64,000 nt of DNA from Roseibium porphyridii (GTDB lineage Bacteria; Pseudomonadota; Alphaproteobacteria; Rhizobiales; Stappiaceae): assembly GCF_026191725.2 (NCBI RefSeq), contig NZ_CP120863.1:2212001-2276000 (forward strand). Direction: 5' to 3'. The position numbers and the translations under genes are program-made. Below the pieces are notes generated by a model, which was given only the letters and a program-made list of their open reading frames with translations, did not search any database and had not been told where the DNA came from. Shown here in pieces: positions 52,002-60,361 of this stretch (position 1 is its first letter; each line of letters opens with the position of its first letter).

Positions 52002-52577
52002 TCAACGGTCGTAAATACTCATGACAACGCCTGACTGGGTGGCTTCCAGTTTCTTGAGCACAAAACCGCTCAAAGAGCCCGTTTCCTGAAAGAGGCGTTT
52101 GCCGGATCCGGCAACGACCGGAAATGTCCAAAGCCGAAACTCGTCTATCAGGTTATGCATGGCCAACAACTGGATGAGTTGCCAGCTCCCGTGCACCTGG
52201 AGCAAAGGCCCGTTCGATGCCTTCAGGTCCGCAATTTCGGTCACGAGATCGCCGCTCAGCTTTTCGGAAGGCGACCAGGTCAACTCGTCCATCGTCCTTG
52301 TTGCGACAAATTTTCTTGCCCTATTCATTATGCGGGCAGGGCCGCTGTCCTCCGCTTCCGGCCAGTGACCGGCAAAAAGCTGGTAGGTCTTTCGCCCGAA
52401 CAGCATGTCATAGGGTTCATTCATGGCTTCGCGTTGAACCTGCTCCATGACGTCTTGCCAGAAGGGCGCTGCCCAACCGCCTCCTTCGAAATCTCCAGAT
52501 CGATCTTCGTCGGGTGAACTCGGTGACTGCATCACACCATCCATCGTTAAAAAAGTCAGAATCGCGAGTTTTCTCAT
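52002..52577 (-). CDS. Dihydrofolate reductase-family (RibD C-terminal-like) protein
   Basis: A 191-residue NAD(P)H-binding reductase-fold protein: MRKLAILTFLTMDGVMQ, PYDMLFGRKTYQLFAGHWPEAE, LLQVHGSWQLIQLLAMHNLIDEFRLWTFPVVAGSGKRLF. Such proteins are common beside ArsR/SRPBCC modules, and their substrate is unknown. The ATG at 52577 overlaps the stop of the SRPBCC gene (ATGA), so it is the third gene of that unit. Confidence 0.85.
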   Translation of the reverse strand: MRKLAILTFLTMDGVMQSPSSPDEDRSGDFEGGGWAAPFWQDVMEQVQREAMNEPYDMLFGRKTYQLFAGHWPEAEDSGPARIMNRARKFVATRTMDELTWSPSEKLSGDLVTEIADLKASNGPLLQVHGSWQLIQLLAMHNLIDEFRLWTFPVVAGSGKRLFQETGSLSGFVLKKLEATQSGVVMSIYDR

Positions 52578-53032
52578 GTCGCCTGTCCTTCGATTAAAGT
52601 GTCTGACAGGAGGTCCAATGTGCTTTCCCAGCCCTCCTGGTGCACCGTGCAAGCCGTGTCGTTGGGAATGCCTTCATGCACAATTTTGACTTCAGTGGCC
52701 TCGCCGGATCGTTCGAAGTGAAATGTGACACACATTGGTACTCCTGCGAGCGGGTCGGGAGCTTCCCAGACCCAGGTCATCTTGATTGTCCTGTCTCGCT
52801 CTATTTCTTCGAAAGTGCCGCTAACCACGGGTCTCCTTCCATCGGGCAAAAGCCAGGCAAGGCGGTATCTGCCACGAACGCGAAATTCGTAAGTCAATAT
52901 TTCGACAGGTGTGTCCGCATTTGGTTTGAACCATCCGGCAAGTGCGGCAGGGTCAGTAAAGGCTGCGAAAATCCGGTTGCAAGGAGCCGCGATGATACGG
53001 CTGACGATCAACGGAATCGGAGCTTCCGTCAT
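52574..53032 (-). CDS. SRPBCC (AHSA1-like) domain protein (module 2)
   Basis: A 152-residue helix-grip protein: SRIIAAPCNRIFAAFTDPAALAGWFKPNAD, YEFRVRGRYRLAW, SGTFEEIERDRTIKMTWVWEAPDPLAGVP and a C-terminal helix with QEGWESTLDLLSDTL. It overlaps the upstream ArsR gene by four bases and the downstream reductase gene by four, so the three are co-expressed. The ligand is unknown. Confidence 0.88.
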   Translation of the reverse strand: MTEAPIPLIVSRIIAAPCNRIFAAFTDPAALAGWFKPNADTPVEILTYEFRVRGRYRLAWLLPDGRRPVVSGTFEEIERDRTIKMTWVWEAPDPLAGVPMCVTFHFERSGEATEVKIVHEGIPNDTACTVHQEGWESTLDLLSDTLIEGQAT

Positions 53033-53403
53033 TCTGTATCCTCGTCACTTCCGTCCGTTGCCCGAAGCTCTGGTTGCCCATCAGTGACGAAACTTTCCAG
53101 GTTCCGAAGAGCGCCTTCCCAGAAGGTGCGATGCCGTGAAATCCAGTCTTCCGCCTGTCTCATGCTGTCCGCAACGAGGTGAAAGTGATGGACACGCCCG
53201 TTTACTTCCCGGCGAACAAGGCCGGCGTTTTCAAGTACTTTCAAATGTTTGGAGATCGTGGGTTGCGCAGCATCGAATGGCGCACGCAGCTCTCCTGCGG
53301 ACAAAGCCCCGCGGCTTGCGAGCATTGAAATCATCTCGCGGCGAGTTCCGTCCCCAAGAGCATGGAAGGCACGGTCGAGACTGTTTTGATAATGTATAGC
53401 CAT
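53029..53403 (-). CDS. ArsR-family winged-helix regulator (module 2)
   Basis: A 124-residue regulator: LDRAFHALGDGTRREMISMLASRGALSAGELRAPF, AAQPTISKHLKVLENAGLVRREVNGRVHHFHL, then ESFVTDGQPELR. It is typical of ArsR proteins partnered with SRPBCC genes. Its start codon lies inside an 18-base palindrome, indicating autoregulation. It is only distantly similar to the ArsR at 10761 but has the same arrangement. Confidence 0.9.
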   Translation of the reverse strand: MAIHYQNSLDRAFHALGDGTRREMISMLASRGALSAGELRAPFDAAQPTISKHLKVLENAGLVRREVNGRVHHFHLVADSMRQAEDWISRHRTFWEGALRNLESFVTDGQPELRATDGSDEDTE

Positions 53404-53412
53404 ATGGCTATA
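53395..53412. promoter_or_regulatory. Operator: perfect palindrome on the ArsR start codon
   Basis: TATAGCCATATGGCTATA is a perfect 18-base palindrome that contains the start codon at 53401-53403. It is the likely binding site of the ArsR protein of module 2. Confidence 0.75.
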
Positions 53413-53584
53413 TTATGAACGCGGCCCAGAGTGTCAAGACCAGTCCGTCACCAGTGCAATCTTAAGGTCTAGCCAGAGCAGGCTGGTGTTTTCAATCAGA
53501 CCGATGTGCTGCGTACATTCTGATCGGTCGAAACGGCTCGGGGCCTCGGAGTTTGTGCGTCCGAGGCCGTCTTGAGCCATTGAA

Positions 53585-54643
53585 TCAGTTGGAAGATGTC
53601 AACATCACGGAGGCAAGGTCCTGACCAACGGTGGTTTCTCCTTCAAAACCGCTCTTTGAAACCGCGTCGCGGTAGTCGTCTTCGCTCAGGGCGCCGTCGG
53701 GCAGTTTGTAAGGACCCTGACGTGGTGCCCCAACAGGCGGGATCAGATGGGTCAGCATCAGGTGTTTGGCACCGGCCCGCTTGGCGAGATGGCCAAGATC
53801 GGTAGCGTTGCTCTGTCGGAAAAATATCGGCGGCGGAAAGCCTGTGCCGCCGTCAGGCCCCATCACAGGGTGAATGGTTGAATGAACGACAATGTCTGCG
53901 CCAGCTGCAAGCTTTTCAACCTGATCGGATGTGGAGGTCTTGCGTGGGGGCTTGCGCATGTCATTTCCGGCATCGCCGCCTATGACCACGCTGCCTGCTG
54001 GTGTGTCGACGCGATAAGACGCGTGCCCGGCAATGTGGGTGGAGCGGATAGCGCTGACCGACACATCCCCTTTCGACCAGACTTTCTGCGCCTCGTCTTC
54101 CGGTTTGAAGTCCTTGACGACAATGAGCTCTGCCGGTCCGCCAGGCAATCGTTTCTTGTTTTCCGCCAGGCGCTGCGCGATCTCGCCGGACTGGATCAGG
54201 GAATCGCCAATGTGTTTGGCAAAGCGTGCGCAGCTCAACGAAAAGCCGAGCGGTGATTTCGTCTCCTCGCTACAGACAAGGTCGACCTTCGGACCGCCGG
54301 AGTTGAAATGCCAACGCAGTTGCATCATGTCGGCGAGACCTTCGGTGTGGTCTGAGTGCAGGTGCGTCAGAAAGACCGCATCGAGCTGACCGACCGGAAC
54401 GCCTGCCTGGCTAAGGCGCTGTGTGGTGCCACGCCCGGTGTCGAACTGCAATCGAATGTCATTGCATTTGGTTTCAGCAGATCCGAATTGCACGAGCGTT
54501 CCCGCGCCTGCCTGCCCTTTGAATACGGGCGGTCCGCCTTGCGTGCCGGTGAGCGTTACTTTCAGGCAACTCTGTGCCTGTGCGCCTGTGGCAACCAACA
54601 GGCACGCACCGAAGAAAACGGCACCAACCAGTTTCCGTGTCAT
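53585..54643 (-). CDS. Secreted metallo-beta-lactamase-fold hydrolase (AtsA/ElaC-like)
   Basis: A 352-residue protein with signal peptide TRKLVGAVFFGACLLVATGAQA and an intact metal site (FLTHLHSDHTEGL, STHIAGHASYRV, VIGGDAGND, LMLTHLIPP) in the style of the ElaC/arylsulfatase branch. The mature form should be periplasmic. It starts at the ATG at 54643, behind GGGAGGTGG. A GntR-type operator-like site lies 36 bases upstream, and malonyl-CoA decarboxylase is the gene before it, so it probably belongs to the catabolic cluster. Confidence 0.84.
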   Translation of the reverse strand: MTRKLVGAVFFGACLLVATGAQAQSCLKVTLTGTQGGPPVFKGQAGAGTLVQFGSAETKCNDIRLQFDTGRGTTQRLSQAGVPVGQLDAVFLTHLHSDHTEGLADMMQLRWHFNSGGPKVDLVCSEETKSPLGFSLSCARFAKHIGDSLIQSGEIAQRLAENKKRLPGGPAELIVVKDFKPEDEAQKVWSKGDVSVSAIRSTHIAGHASYRVDTPAGSVVIGGDAGNDMRKPPRKTSTSDQVEKLAAGADIVVHSTIHPVMGPDGGTGFPPPIFFRQSNATDLGHLAKRAGAKHLMLTHLIPPVGAPRQGPYKLPDGALSEDDYRDAVSKSGFEGETTVGQDLASVMLTSSN

Positions 54644-54678
54644 GTCCACCTCCCATCGATTTATTATTTATGGATTCA

Positions 54679-54694
54679 ATAATATCGATTTTTA
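54679..54694. promoter_or_regulatory. GntR-type operator half-site (site 1)
   Basis: ATAATATCGATTTTTA matches the palindrome ATAATATCGATATTAT at 13 of 16 positions, with the left half intact. It lies just upstream of the MBL gene. Other ATCGAT cores lie close by (54655, 54713). Confidence 0.55.
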
Positions 54695-54765
54695 ATTCAA
54701 ATGCAAAATTACATCGATTGTATGAGGTTTTGTTGCAATGAAATGCTGGACTTAAAGGACTGCCA

Positions 54766-56040
54766 TTATGCAGCTGGTACCTGGTCCTGATTGCTCAAGT
54801 CTTGCTTTCTTGCCGTGCCATCCAACGACCGAATGTCCGAACTCGCGGCGATTTCCTGCCGTGTCGCAAAGCCTTCGTGGTTTTGCGGAACTCTTGCAAG
54901 GTCATAGAGATAGTTGACCATCACACCGGCCGACTGTGCTGTGCCCTTTTCGGAAAGGTCTGCATCGGCATGGACTGCGTGAACAAGCGCGCCGTTGCCA
55001 AGGTGGAAGCGGGCGACCGGATCGAGCGGCAGCCCGTCCTTCCGTTTTGCCGACATGAGATAGTGGGCAGCGAGCAGTTTGAGCTGTTTAGCGTCTGCGC
55101 CCTCGAATGGGATTCCGTTGTCGGCCAGCCAGCGGGTGAGGCCGGGAATGGGTGACAGGGTCACGAATGTCTTCAAATCCGGAAGCTCGGCTGCGAGATC
55201 CGTGGCCACTTGTTTGATCAGGGAGTTGCCGAAAGAAATTCCGGCGAGGCCTGCCTGGCAATTGGAAATGGAATAGAAGACAGCTGTCCTGGCTTTATCC
55301 GCCGTGATCGGTTCGCGGCCCTCGGCCAGCAATTCCTGGACTGACCCTGGAATGTCGCTTGTCAGAGCCACTTCAACGAAGATCAGGGGTTCATCCGGCA
55401 TCGAAGGATGGAAGAACGCGAAGCACCTTCGATCAACCGGTGCCAGTCGACGTCTCAAATCTTCCCAGCTGCCGATTTCATGCACCGCTTCATAGGCAAT
55501 GATCTTTTCAAGAATATGCGCGGGGCTTTCCCAGCTGATGGGACGCAGAACCAAGAAACCCCGATTGAACCAGGAGAGGAAAAGGTGCCGAAAGTCCTGA
55601 TCGAGTGCCTGCAGCTCATGATCCTGTCCACCAAGCCGCAACAGATCCGCCCGCATCTGAACCAGAACTTGTGTTGCCCCCGGTATCTGGTTCAAGCGAC
55701 GGATCAATTCCTGGCGATCAGGTTCCACTGCCGCCATGAAGTCCCGATATGTCTGTTTGCTCGGGCTGGCTTCATAGGCGTCCAGCGTTTGGCGCACCTG
55801 CTCCGGATCAATGTTCATGTCTCCGGCAAGATGATGAAAGAAGGCCAGTTTCCCTTCATCGGTCAGCTCCTGGTATCGCAGCAGGATTTGATCGGCAATT
55901 GTCAGTCCTGTGACATCACCTGTTGCGCCAACAAGCGCCTTTATGAGGTCTTCAAGCGAACGGCCGTCGAACTGCGCGGCCGGTCCTCTGAAATACCGGC
56001 GCTCAAAGATTGTCGACAGCAAATCGCCAAGAATGGTCAT
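54766..56040 (-). CDS. Malonyl-CoA decarboxylase
   Basis: A 424-residue enzyme that decarboxylates malonyl-CoA to acetyl-CoA. The helical N-terminal domain includes FFHHLAGDMNIDPEQVRQTLDAYEASPS. The catalytic domain shows RRCFAFFHPSMPDEPLIFVEVALT, SISNCQAGLAGISFGN, FVTLSPIPGLTRWL and ARFHLGNGALVHAVHADADLSEKGTAQSAGVMVNYLYDL, all standard. It suggests that the cluster's pathway yields malonyl-CoA or malonate. It follows the YciI gene by 96 bases. Confidence 0.93.
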   Translation of the reverse strand: MTILGDLLSTIFERRYFRGPAAQFDGRSLEDLIKALVGATGDVTGLTIADQILLRYQELTDEGKLAFFHHLAGDMNIDPEQVRQTLDAYEASPSKQTYRDFMAAVEPDRQELIRRLNQIPGATQVLVQMRADLLRLGGQDHELQALDQDFRHLFLSWFNRGFLVLRPISWESPAHILEKIIAYEAVHEIGSWEDLRRRLAPVDRRCFAFFHPSMPDEPLIFVEVALTSDIPGSVQELLAEGREPITADKARTAVFYSISNCQAGLAGISFGNSLIKQVATDLAAELPDLKTFVTLSPIPGLTRWLADNGIPFEGADAKQLKLLAAHYLMSAKRKDGLPLDPVARFHLGNGALVHAVHADADLSEKGTAQSAGVMVNYLYDLARVPQNHEGFATRQEIAASSDIRSLDGTARKQDLSNQDQVPAA

Positions 56041-56136
56041 GGGCGGCTCCGAGTGTCTGACAGCTGTGTCTCATAAGATAGGTGTACATGGGCAGCGCGG
56101 ACACTCCCCCAAATAGGCAATGCCGACACCTGGAAG

Positions 56137-56523
56137 TCAGGAGAAGCTGACCTTCTTCCCGGACAATCCGACGGAAACCGTGAAACTGCCCTCATTGACC
56201 AACCATCGGCGAATGGCGAAGGTTCTGACGCCGCGCTTGTGCATCGGGTCGTTCTCGGCGAGAGCTCTGGCCTCTTCAAGCGAGGCGGCCCTGTAAATGA
56301 TCATGCCTTCGCCATTCATATCTTCACCCGTGGCGTCGGACACCGGTCCGGCAAAAACCAGTTTCCCGTCCTGTTCCAGCTCGGCCTGATAGGCCAGGTG
56401 GTCCGGTAGTGTGCCCGGCAGGTCCGCATCCGGTCCGGATGGTTTGGAATTCACAACAAAGAGTTCAAGCGCGAGTGCTCCGCGTTCCTTGGCAATACGT
56501 TTGTAGTCTGCCCATTTCGGCAT
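56137..56523 (-). CDS. YciI-family protein
   Basis: A 128-residue protein with the YciI ferredoxin-like fold: RGALALELFVVN, DHLAYQAELEQDGKLVFAGPVSD and MIIYRAASLEEARALAENDPMHKRGVRTFAIRRW. Some family members are lactone or chloromuconate-related isomerases and hydrolases in aromatic pathways, so a role on a ring-cleavage product is possible. Start at 56523 behind GAAGGAGA. It is divergent from the FAH gene across an operator. Confidence 0.85.
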   Translation of the reverse strand: MPKWADYKRIAKERGALALELFVVNSKPSGPDADLPGTLPDHLAYQAELEQDGKLVFAGPVSDATGEDMNGEGMIIYRAASLEEARALAENDPMHKRGVRTFAIRRWLVNEGSFTVSVGLSGKKVSFS

Positions 56524-56551
56524 GATTGATCTCCTTCTTTCCGGCAGTTTA

Positions 56552-56567
56552 AAAAAATCGATATTAT
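56552..56567. promoter_or_regulatory. GntR-type operator (site 2)
   Basis: AAAAAATCGATATTAT matches ATAATATCGATATTAT at 14 of 16 positions. It lies between the divergent YciI and FAH genes and could control both directions of the catabolic cluster. Confidence 0.65.
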
Positions 56568-56624
56568 TTGACAATCTATAAGATAGTCGTCAAAGTATCA
56601 AAAATTACAGAAACACCGAGGCGT

Positions 56625-57509
56625 ATGATGCGGTTTATTGTAGGGACAGGTTTGTCGGGGCAGGGTGTCTTTCTCGTCGATGGGGAATGGGCCTGGAACC
56701 TGACGGCGATTGACGGACGGGTTGGCACGGATCTGAGGCCGCTGATCGAAGGATCGGTGGATCTGAACAGCCTTGCAGGACAAAAGAACAAGGTGGACGC
56801 GGAGCCGGTCACCTCTTTAACACCTGGACTTCCGGTCATCCGCCCCGGCAAAATCATCTGCCTCGGCCTCAACTATGTCGACCACATCAAGGAAGGCGGC
56901 TATGACGTTCCGGTCTACCCGGCGCTCTTCATGCGGTGCACCACATCCATGATCCCGGCAGGTGCGCCGATGGTCCGCCCGTCGTGCTCCGAACAACTTG
57001 ACTATGAAGCGGAGCTGATGGTGATCATCGGCAAGGGCGGCAAGCACATCAGCGAAAAAGACGCGCTCGATCATGTCTTTGGTTACACCCTTTTCAATGA
57101 CGGCTCGGTGCGTGAATACCAGCGCAAGACCCATCAGTGGACACCGGGCAAGAATTTCGACGCAACAGGGCCGATCGGTCCAGTCATCGTAACGCCTGAC
57201 GAGCTGCCGGAGGGCGCTGATGGGCTCAAGATCGAGTCTCGCGTCGGCACTGAAATACTGCAGAGCGCAACCACATCGGACATGCTTTGGAGCGTTGCCC
57301 GCACCATTGCGACTGTCTCAGAATTCTCAACACTGGAGCCTGGAGACCTTTTGGCCATGGGAACGCCTCCGGGTGTAGGACATGCCAAGAAGCCGCCGCG
57401 TTGGCTGCGCCCTGGTGAAACTGTTGAGGTCGAGATCGAAGGCATCGGCATTTGCGCAAATCCGATTGTCGCAGAAGAAGATCAGGTGACGACGGAGGCG
57501 GCTGAATGA
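56625..57509 (+). CDS. Fumarylacetoacetate hydrolase-family protein
   Basis: A 294-residue hydrolase of the FAH superfamily that typically cleaves acylpyruvates, fumarylpyruvate or 2-oxo-dienoates. It shows GKIICLGLNYVDHIKEGG, the metal-ligand segments DYEAELMVIIGK and FNDGSVREYQ, KNFDATGPIGPVIVTPDEL and AMGTPPGVG. The substrate is inferred to be a ring-cleavage product because a dioxygenase ends this unit. Start MMRFIVGTG at 56625; the frame upstream has no ribosome-binding site. It overlaps the next gene by 4 bases. Confidence 0.87.
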   Translation: MMRFIVGTGLSGQGVFLVDGEWAWNLTAIDGRVGTDLRPLIEGSVDLNSLAGQKNKVDAEPVTSLTPGLPVIRPGKIICLGLNYVDHIKEGGYDVPVYPALFMRCTTSMIPAGAPMVRPSCSEQLDYEAELMVIIGKGGKHISEKDALDHVFGYTLFNDGSVREYQRKTHQWTPGKNFDATGPIGPVIVTPDELPEGADGLKIESRVGTEILQSATTSDMLWSVARTIATVSEFSTLEPGDLLAMGTPPGVGHAKKPPRWLRPGETVEVEIEGIGICANPIVAEEDQVTTEAAE

Positions 57510-58186
57510 ACATGATCGCGTCCAAGGCACCTTCAGGCGAAGCGCTCGCAAAACTGAGGGCGGAAGCGCAAGCAACCATAAGGGACCTGCGTGACCGGAT
57601 CGAGACGCTGGACAATGACAGCATCGATCTGATCCTGCGCTCGGCCCGCTCGCATTATGCCTGGCAGGACAAGTCTGTTCCGCGAGAGTTGCTGGAAATC
57701 ATTTACGACATCACCGCTGCGGGGCCGACCAGCATGAACTCATGCCCGGCGCGCTTCTTTTTTGTCGAAACAGCCGAAGCCAAGCAGCGTCTGGCCAAGT
57801 CGTTGAAAGACAAGAATATCGACAAGATGATGTCGGCACCGGTTTCCGTGATCATTGCGCATGATGTCGAGTTCTGGAAAGAGCTGCCATACCTGTTTCC
57901 TCATGAAGACCGGCGCCCCCATTTCATGCACAAGCCCGAGCATTCCGAGGTGACCGCCTTTCGCAATGGAACCCTGCAGGGTGCCTATTTCATGATCGCG
58001 GCTCGTGCTGTTGGACTGGATGTTGGAGCCATGTCCGGGTTTTCCAATGCGATCGTCGATGAAGAGTTCTTCTCGGGTACATCCCTGAAATCCAACTTCC
58101 TTTGCAATCTCGGCTATGCCGACGAAACAGCTCTGTTTCAGAAATTGCCAAGGCTGCCGTTCGACACGGCTTGCAAGTTTCTGTGA
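57506..58186 (+). CDS. RutE/HadB-like nitroreductase-family protein
   Basis: A 226-residue FMN enzyme. LDNDSIDLILRSARSHYAWQDKSVPRELLEIIYD and AAGPTSMNSCPARFFFV closely match the RutE group (malonic semialdehyde reductases), while GAYFMIAARAVGLDVGAMSGFSN is general for nitroreductases. Reduction of a semialdehyde, or of a nitro or quinone intermediate, is possible. ATGA overlap with the FAH gene implies coupling, and the OsmC gene follows after 10 bases. Confidence 0.85.
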   Translation: MNMIASKAPSGEALAKLRAEAQATIRDLRDRIETLDNDSIDLILRSARSHYAWQDKSVPRELLEIIYDITAAGPTSMNSCPARFFFVETAEAKQRLAKSLKDKNIDKMMSAPVSVIIAHDVEFWKELPYLFPHEDRRPHFMHKPEHSEVTAFRNGTLQGAYFMIAARAVGLDVGAMSGFSNAIVDEEFFSGTSLKSNFLCNLGYADETALFQKLPRLPFDTACKFL

Positions 58187-58196
58187 GGTTCGGTCC

Positions 58197-58652
58197 GTGG
58201 CCTTGAAGGAAAAAACAGTCGTCAAACTCCGGGCAAAGGCAAATGGCCTGTCGCATTCGCGGACGGATATCGGAATTCGCGATGTCAGCTATTCGATTGA
58301 CGAGCCTGTTGCACGGGGCGGGACCAATCTTGGACCGGCACCGACTGAGGCTGCCCTTGGGGCACTGGCCGGTTGCACCAATGTCATCGGACACAAATGC
58401 GCTGCGAAACTCGGTGTTGATATCGGTCATATGGAAATTGAAATCACCTGCGAATTCGACCGCAGGGGCGTCACGCTGGAGGAAGAGATTGACGTTCCCT
58501 TTGTTGCATTGCGTCAGGTTGTGAGCGTCGACGGAAGTCTTTCGGAAGACGATCTTCGGCGGGTCGGCGATGAAGTCGCAAAATACTGTCCCTTGTCCAA
58601 ACTGTTCGAACAGTCAGGGACCAAACTTGAGACGATCTGGCAAAAAGCCTGA
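58197..58652 (+). CDS. OsmC-family protein
   Basis: A 151-residue protein with a GTG start. The two OsmC cysteines are in GALAGCTNVIGHKCAAKLG and VAKYCPLSKLF, typical of peroxidases that reduce organic hydroperoxides. PTEAALGAL and DIGHMEIEITCEFDRRGV fit. Whether it detoxifies a peroxide by-product or has another role in this pathway is unknown. It lies between the nitroreductase and TRAP genes in one unit. Confidence 0.85.
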   Translation: MALKEKTVVKLRAKANGLSHSRTDIGIRDVSYSIDEPVARGGTNLGPAPTEAALGALAGCTNVIGHKCAAKLGVDIGHMEIEITCEFDRRGVTLEEEIDVPFVALRQVVSVDGSLSEDDLRRVGDEVAKYCPLSKLFEQSGTKLETIWQKA

Positions 58653-58683
58653 CCGGTCTCGCTTTCTTTGGGAGGAGAATGCC

Positions 58684-59769
58684 ATGATTGGAAAACTGAC
58701 AAGACAGAGCGCATTGGCGCTGGCTTTCCTGAGTGCAACCGCAGTACCGTCCTTTGCGACGGAAACGATCAAGGCTGTGGTTATTGACGGATATCCGGCA
58801 CGAGCGCTCTGGGTGAAGGAGTTCACCAACTTCTTTATTCCGGAAGTCGACAAACGTCTTGCTGAGACCGGCAACTACAAGATGGATTGGCAGGAGAGCT
58901 ATGGCGGATCCATCGTCAAGCCGAAAGGTGTTCTGGAAGGTGTGAAACTCGGACTGGGCGACATCGGCATCGTCACGACGATTTTCCATTCATCCAAGTT
59001 GCCAAGCCAGGCGCTTGCAGCCGTAACGCCGTTCATTGCTCCGGATTCCCGGGCGGTTGCCAAGGCGGTGGATGAGATCGCCAAAGAGTTCCCGACGATG
59101 CAGAAGGAGTTCGAGGCACAAAACCAGGTCTATCTGGCAACTGGCGTCGTGCTCGATACCTATCAGCTGTTCTCCAAGGACCCGGTCAACTCGCTGAAGG
59201 ATGTTGAGGGCAGCAAGGTCGCCGGAGCCGGCATGAACCTGCGGTATCTTGAAGGCATCGAAGGTGCTGCAGGCGTGCGTGGCGGTCTGACCGACTTCTA
59301 CAACATGCTGCAGACCGGCCTGGTCGACAATGCGATGCTTTGGCCGGAAGCTGCAAAGACATTCAAGATCGCGGAAGTCGCTCCCTACATGCTGAAGGCT
59401 GACCTTGGTGCGGTGAATTCCAAGACGATCACGGTCAACAAGGACTATTGGGACGGTCTTCCGGACGAAGTGAAAAATGTCCTGCAGGAAGTGGCTGTTG
59501 AGTATCGCGACCACGTTGCCGGCATTGCCATGGACAGAGCCGATGCAAGTCGGTCAGCATTTGTCGAATCCGGTGGGACGGTCGTTGACTTAGACCCGGC
59601 TGAGCGGAAAAACTGGGCGGAAGCCATGCCGAACATTGCCGTGGAATGGGCCGCAGAGCTGGATTCCAAAGGTGAACCGGGCAGCGATATGCTGAAAGCT
59701 TATATGACGAAGCTGCAGGAAGCCGGGTACTCACCTGTCCGCGACTGGTCTGCAGAGCTTTCTCAGTAA
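58684..59769 (+). CDS. TRAP transporter substrate-binding protein (DctP type)
   Basis: A 361-residue periplasmic protein with signal MIGKLTRQSALALAFLSATAVPSFA. The fold is that of DctP binding proteins: KMDWQESYGGSIVKPKGVLEGVKLGLGDIGIV, AAVTPFIAPDSRAVAKAVDE, KVAGAGMNLRYLEGIEGA and VDNAMLWPEAAKTFKI. An Arg that binds carboxylates is expected near residue 210. The start at 58684 has a GGGAGGAGA site. The substrate is probably an aromatic or organic acid used by this cluster. Confidence 0.9.
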   Translation: MIGKLTRQSALALAFLSATAVPSFATETIKAVVIDGYPARALWVKEFTNFFIPEVDKRLAETGNYKMDWQESYGGSIVKPKGVLEGVKLGLGDIGIVTTIFHSSKLPSQALAAVTPFIAPDSRAVAKAVDEIAKEFPTMQKEFEAQNQVYLATGVVLDTYQLFSKDPVNSLKDVEGSKVAGAGMNLRYLEGIEGAAGVRGGLTDFYNMLQTGLVDNAMLWPEAAKTFKIAEVAPYMLKADLGAVNSKTITVNKDYWDGLPDEVKNVLQEVAVEYRDHVAGIAMDRADASRSAFVESGGTVVDLDPAERKNWAEAMPNIAVEWAAELDSKGEPGSDMLKAYMTKLQEAGYSPVRDWSAELSQ

Positions 59770-59800
59770 AGCGCCAGCAGCGCACAAGTGGAGCGCCAGA

Positions 59801-60361
59801 ATGTTGCGTCCAATTCTTTCTGGCGTTCGCGCCTTCTCCAGACTTGCCAACTGGGTGGCCATGGGTGCCAACGCAGTTGGTACCCTCATCGTGCTCGCCC
59901 TGATCATGGTGGTGAATTACGACGTCGTCGCGCGCGGTTTGTTCAACGCACCGTTTCGCGGCGCTGTCGAAGTCGTTCAGTTCTCCATGGTGCTGATTGT
60001 CTTCCTGCAACTGCCCGACGTGGTGAGAATGAACCGGCTCACCCGGTCGGACGGTTTTCTGACAATCCTTCAGGCGACCAAGCCGAAACTTGCTGAATCG
60101 ATCCGGCGGATCATCAACTTCGCCTCGGCCGTGTTCATGACGCTGGTTGCCTATGCAATCTGGCCAGAGTTTCTGGAAATGTACGAGACACAGGACTATT
60201 TCGGCGTCCCGGGCATTTTCACGGCTCCCTGGTGGCCGCTGAAACTTGCCATATTCCTGAGCGCAGCCCTGTGCCTGATCTTGTTTGCTCTCAAAGCCCT
60301 GACCGGTGAGAGGTCCACCGACCCTGTCCGTTACACCAAACAGCCAGAGGATAACGCGTGA
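59801..60361 (+). CDS. TRAP transporter small permease (DctQ type)
   Basis: A 186-residue inner-membrane protein with four predicted helices: GTLIVLALIMVVNYDVVARGLFNAPFRGAVEVVQFSMVLIVFLQLP at the N-terminus is typical of DctQ. It docks on the large permease. It overlaps the next gene by 4 bases (GTGA) and lies 31 bases after the binding protein. Confidence 0.9.
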   Translation: MLRPILSGVRAFSRLANWVAMGANAVGTLIVLALIMVVNYDVVARGLFNAPFRGAVEVVQFSMVLIVFLQLPDVVRMNRLTRSDGFLTILQATKPKLAESIRRIINFASAVFMTLVAYAIWPEFLEMYETQDYFGVPGIFTAPWWPLKLAIFLSAALCLILFALKALTGERSTDPVRYTKQPEDNA

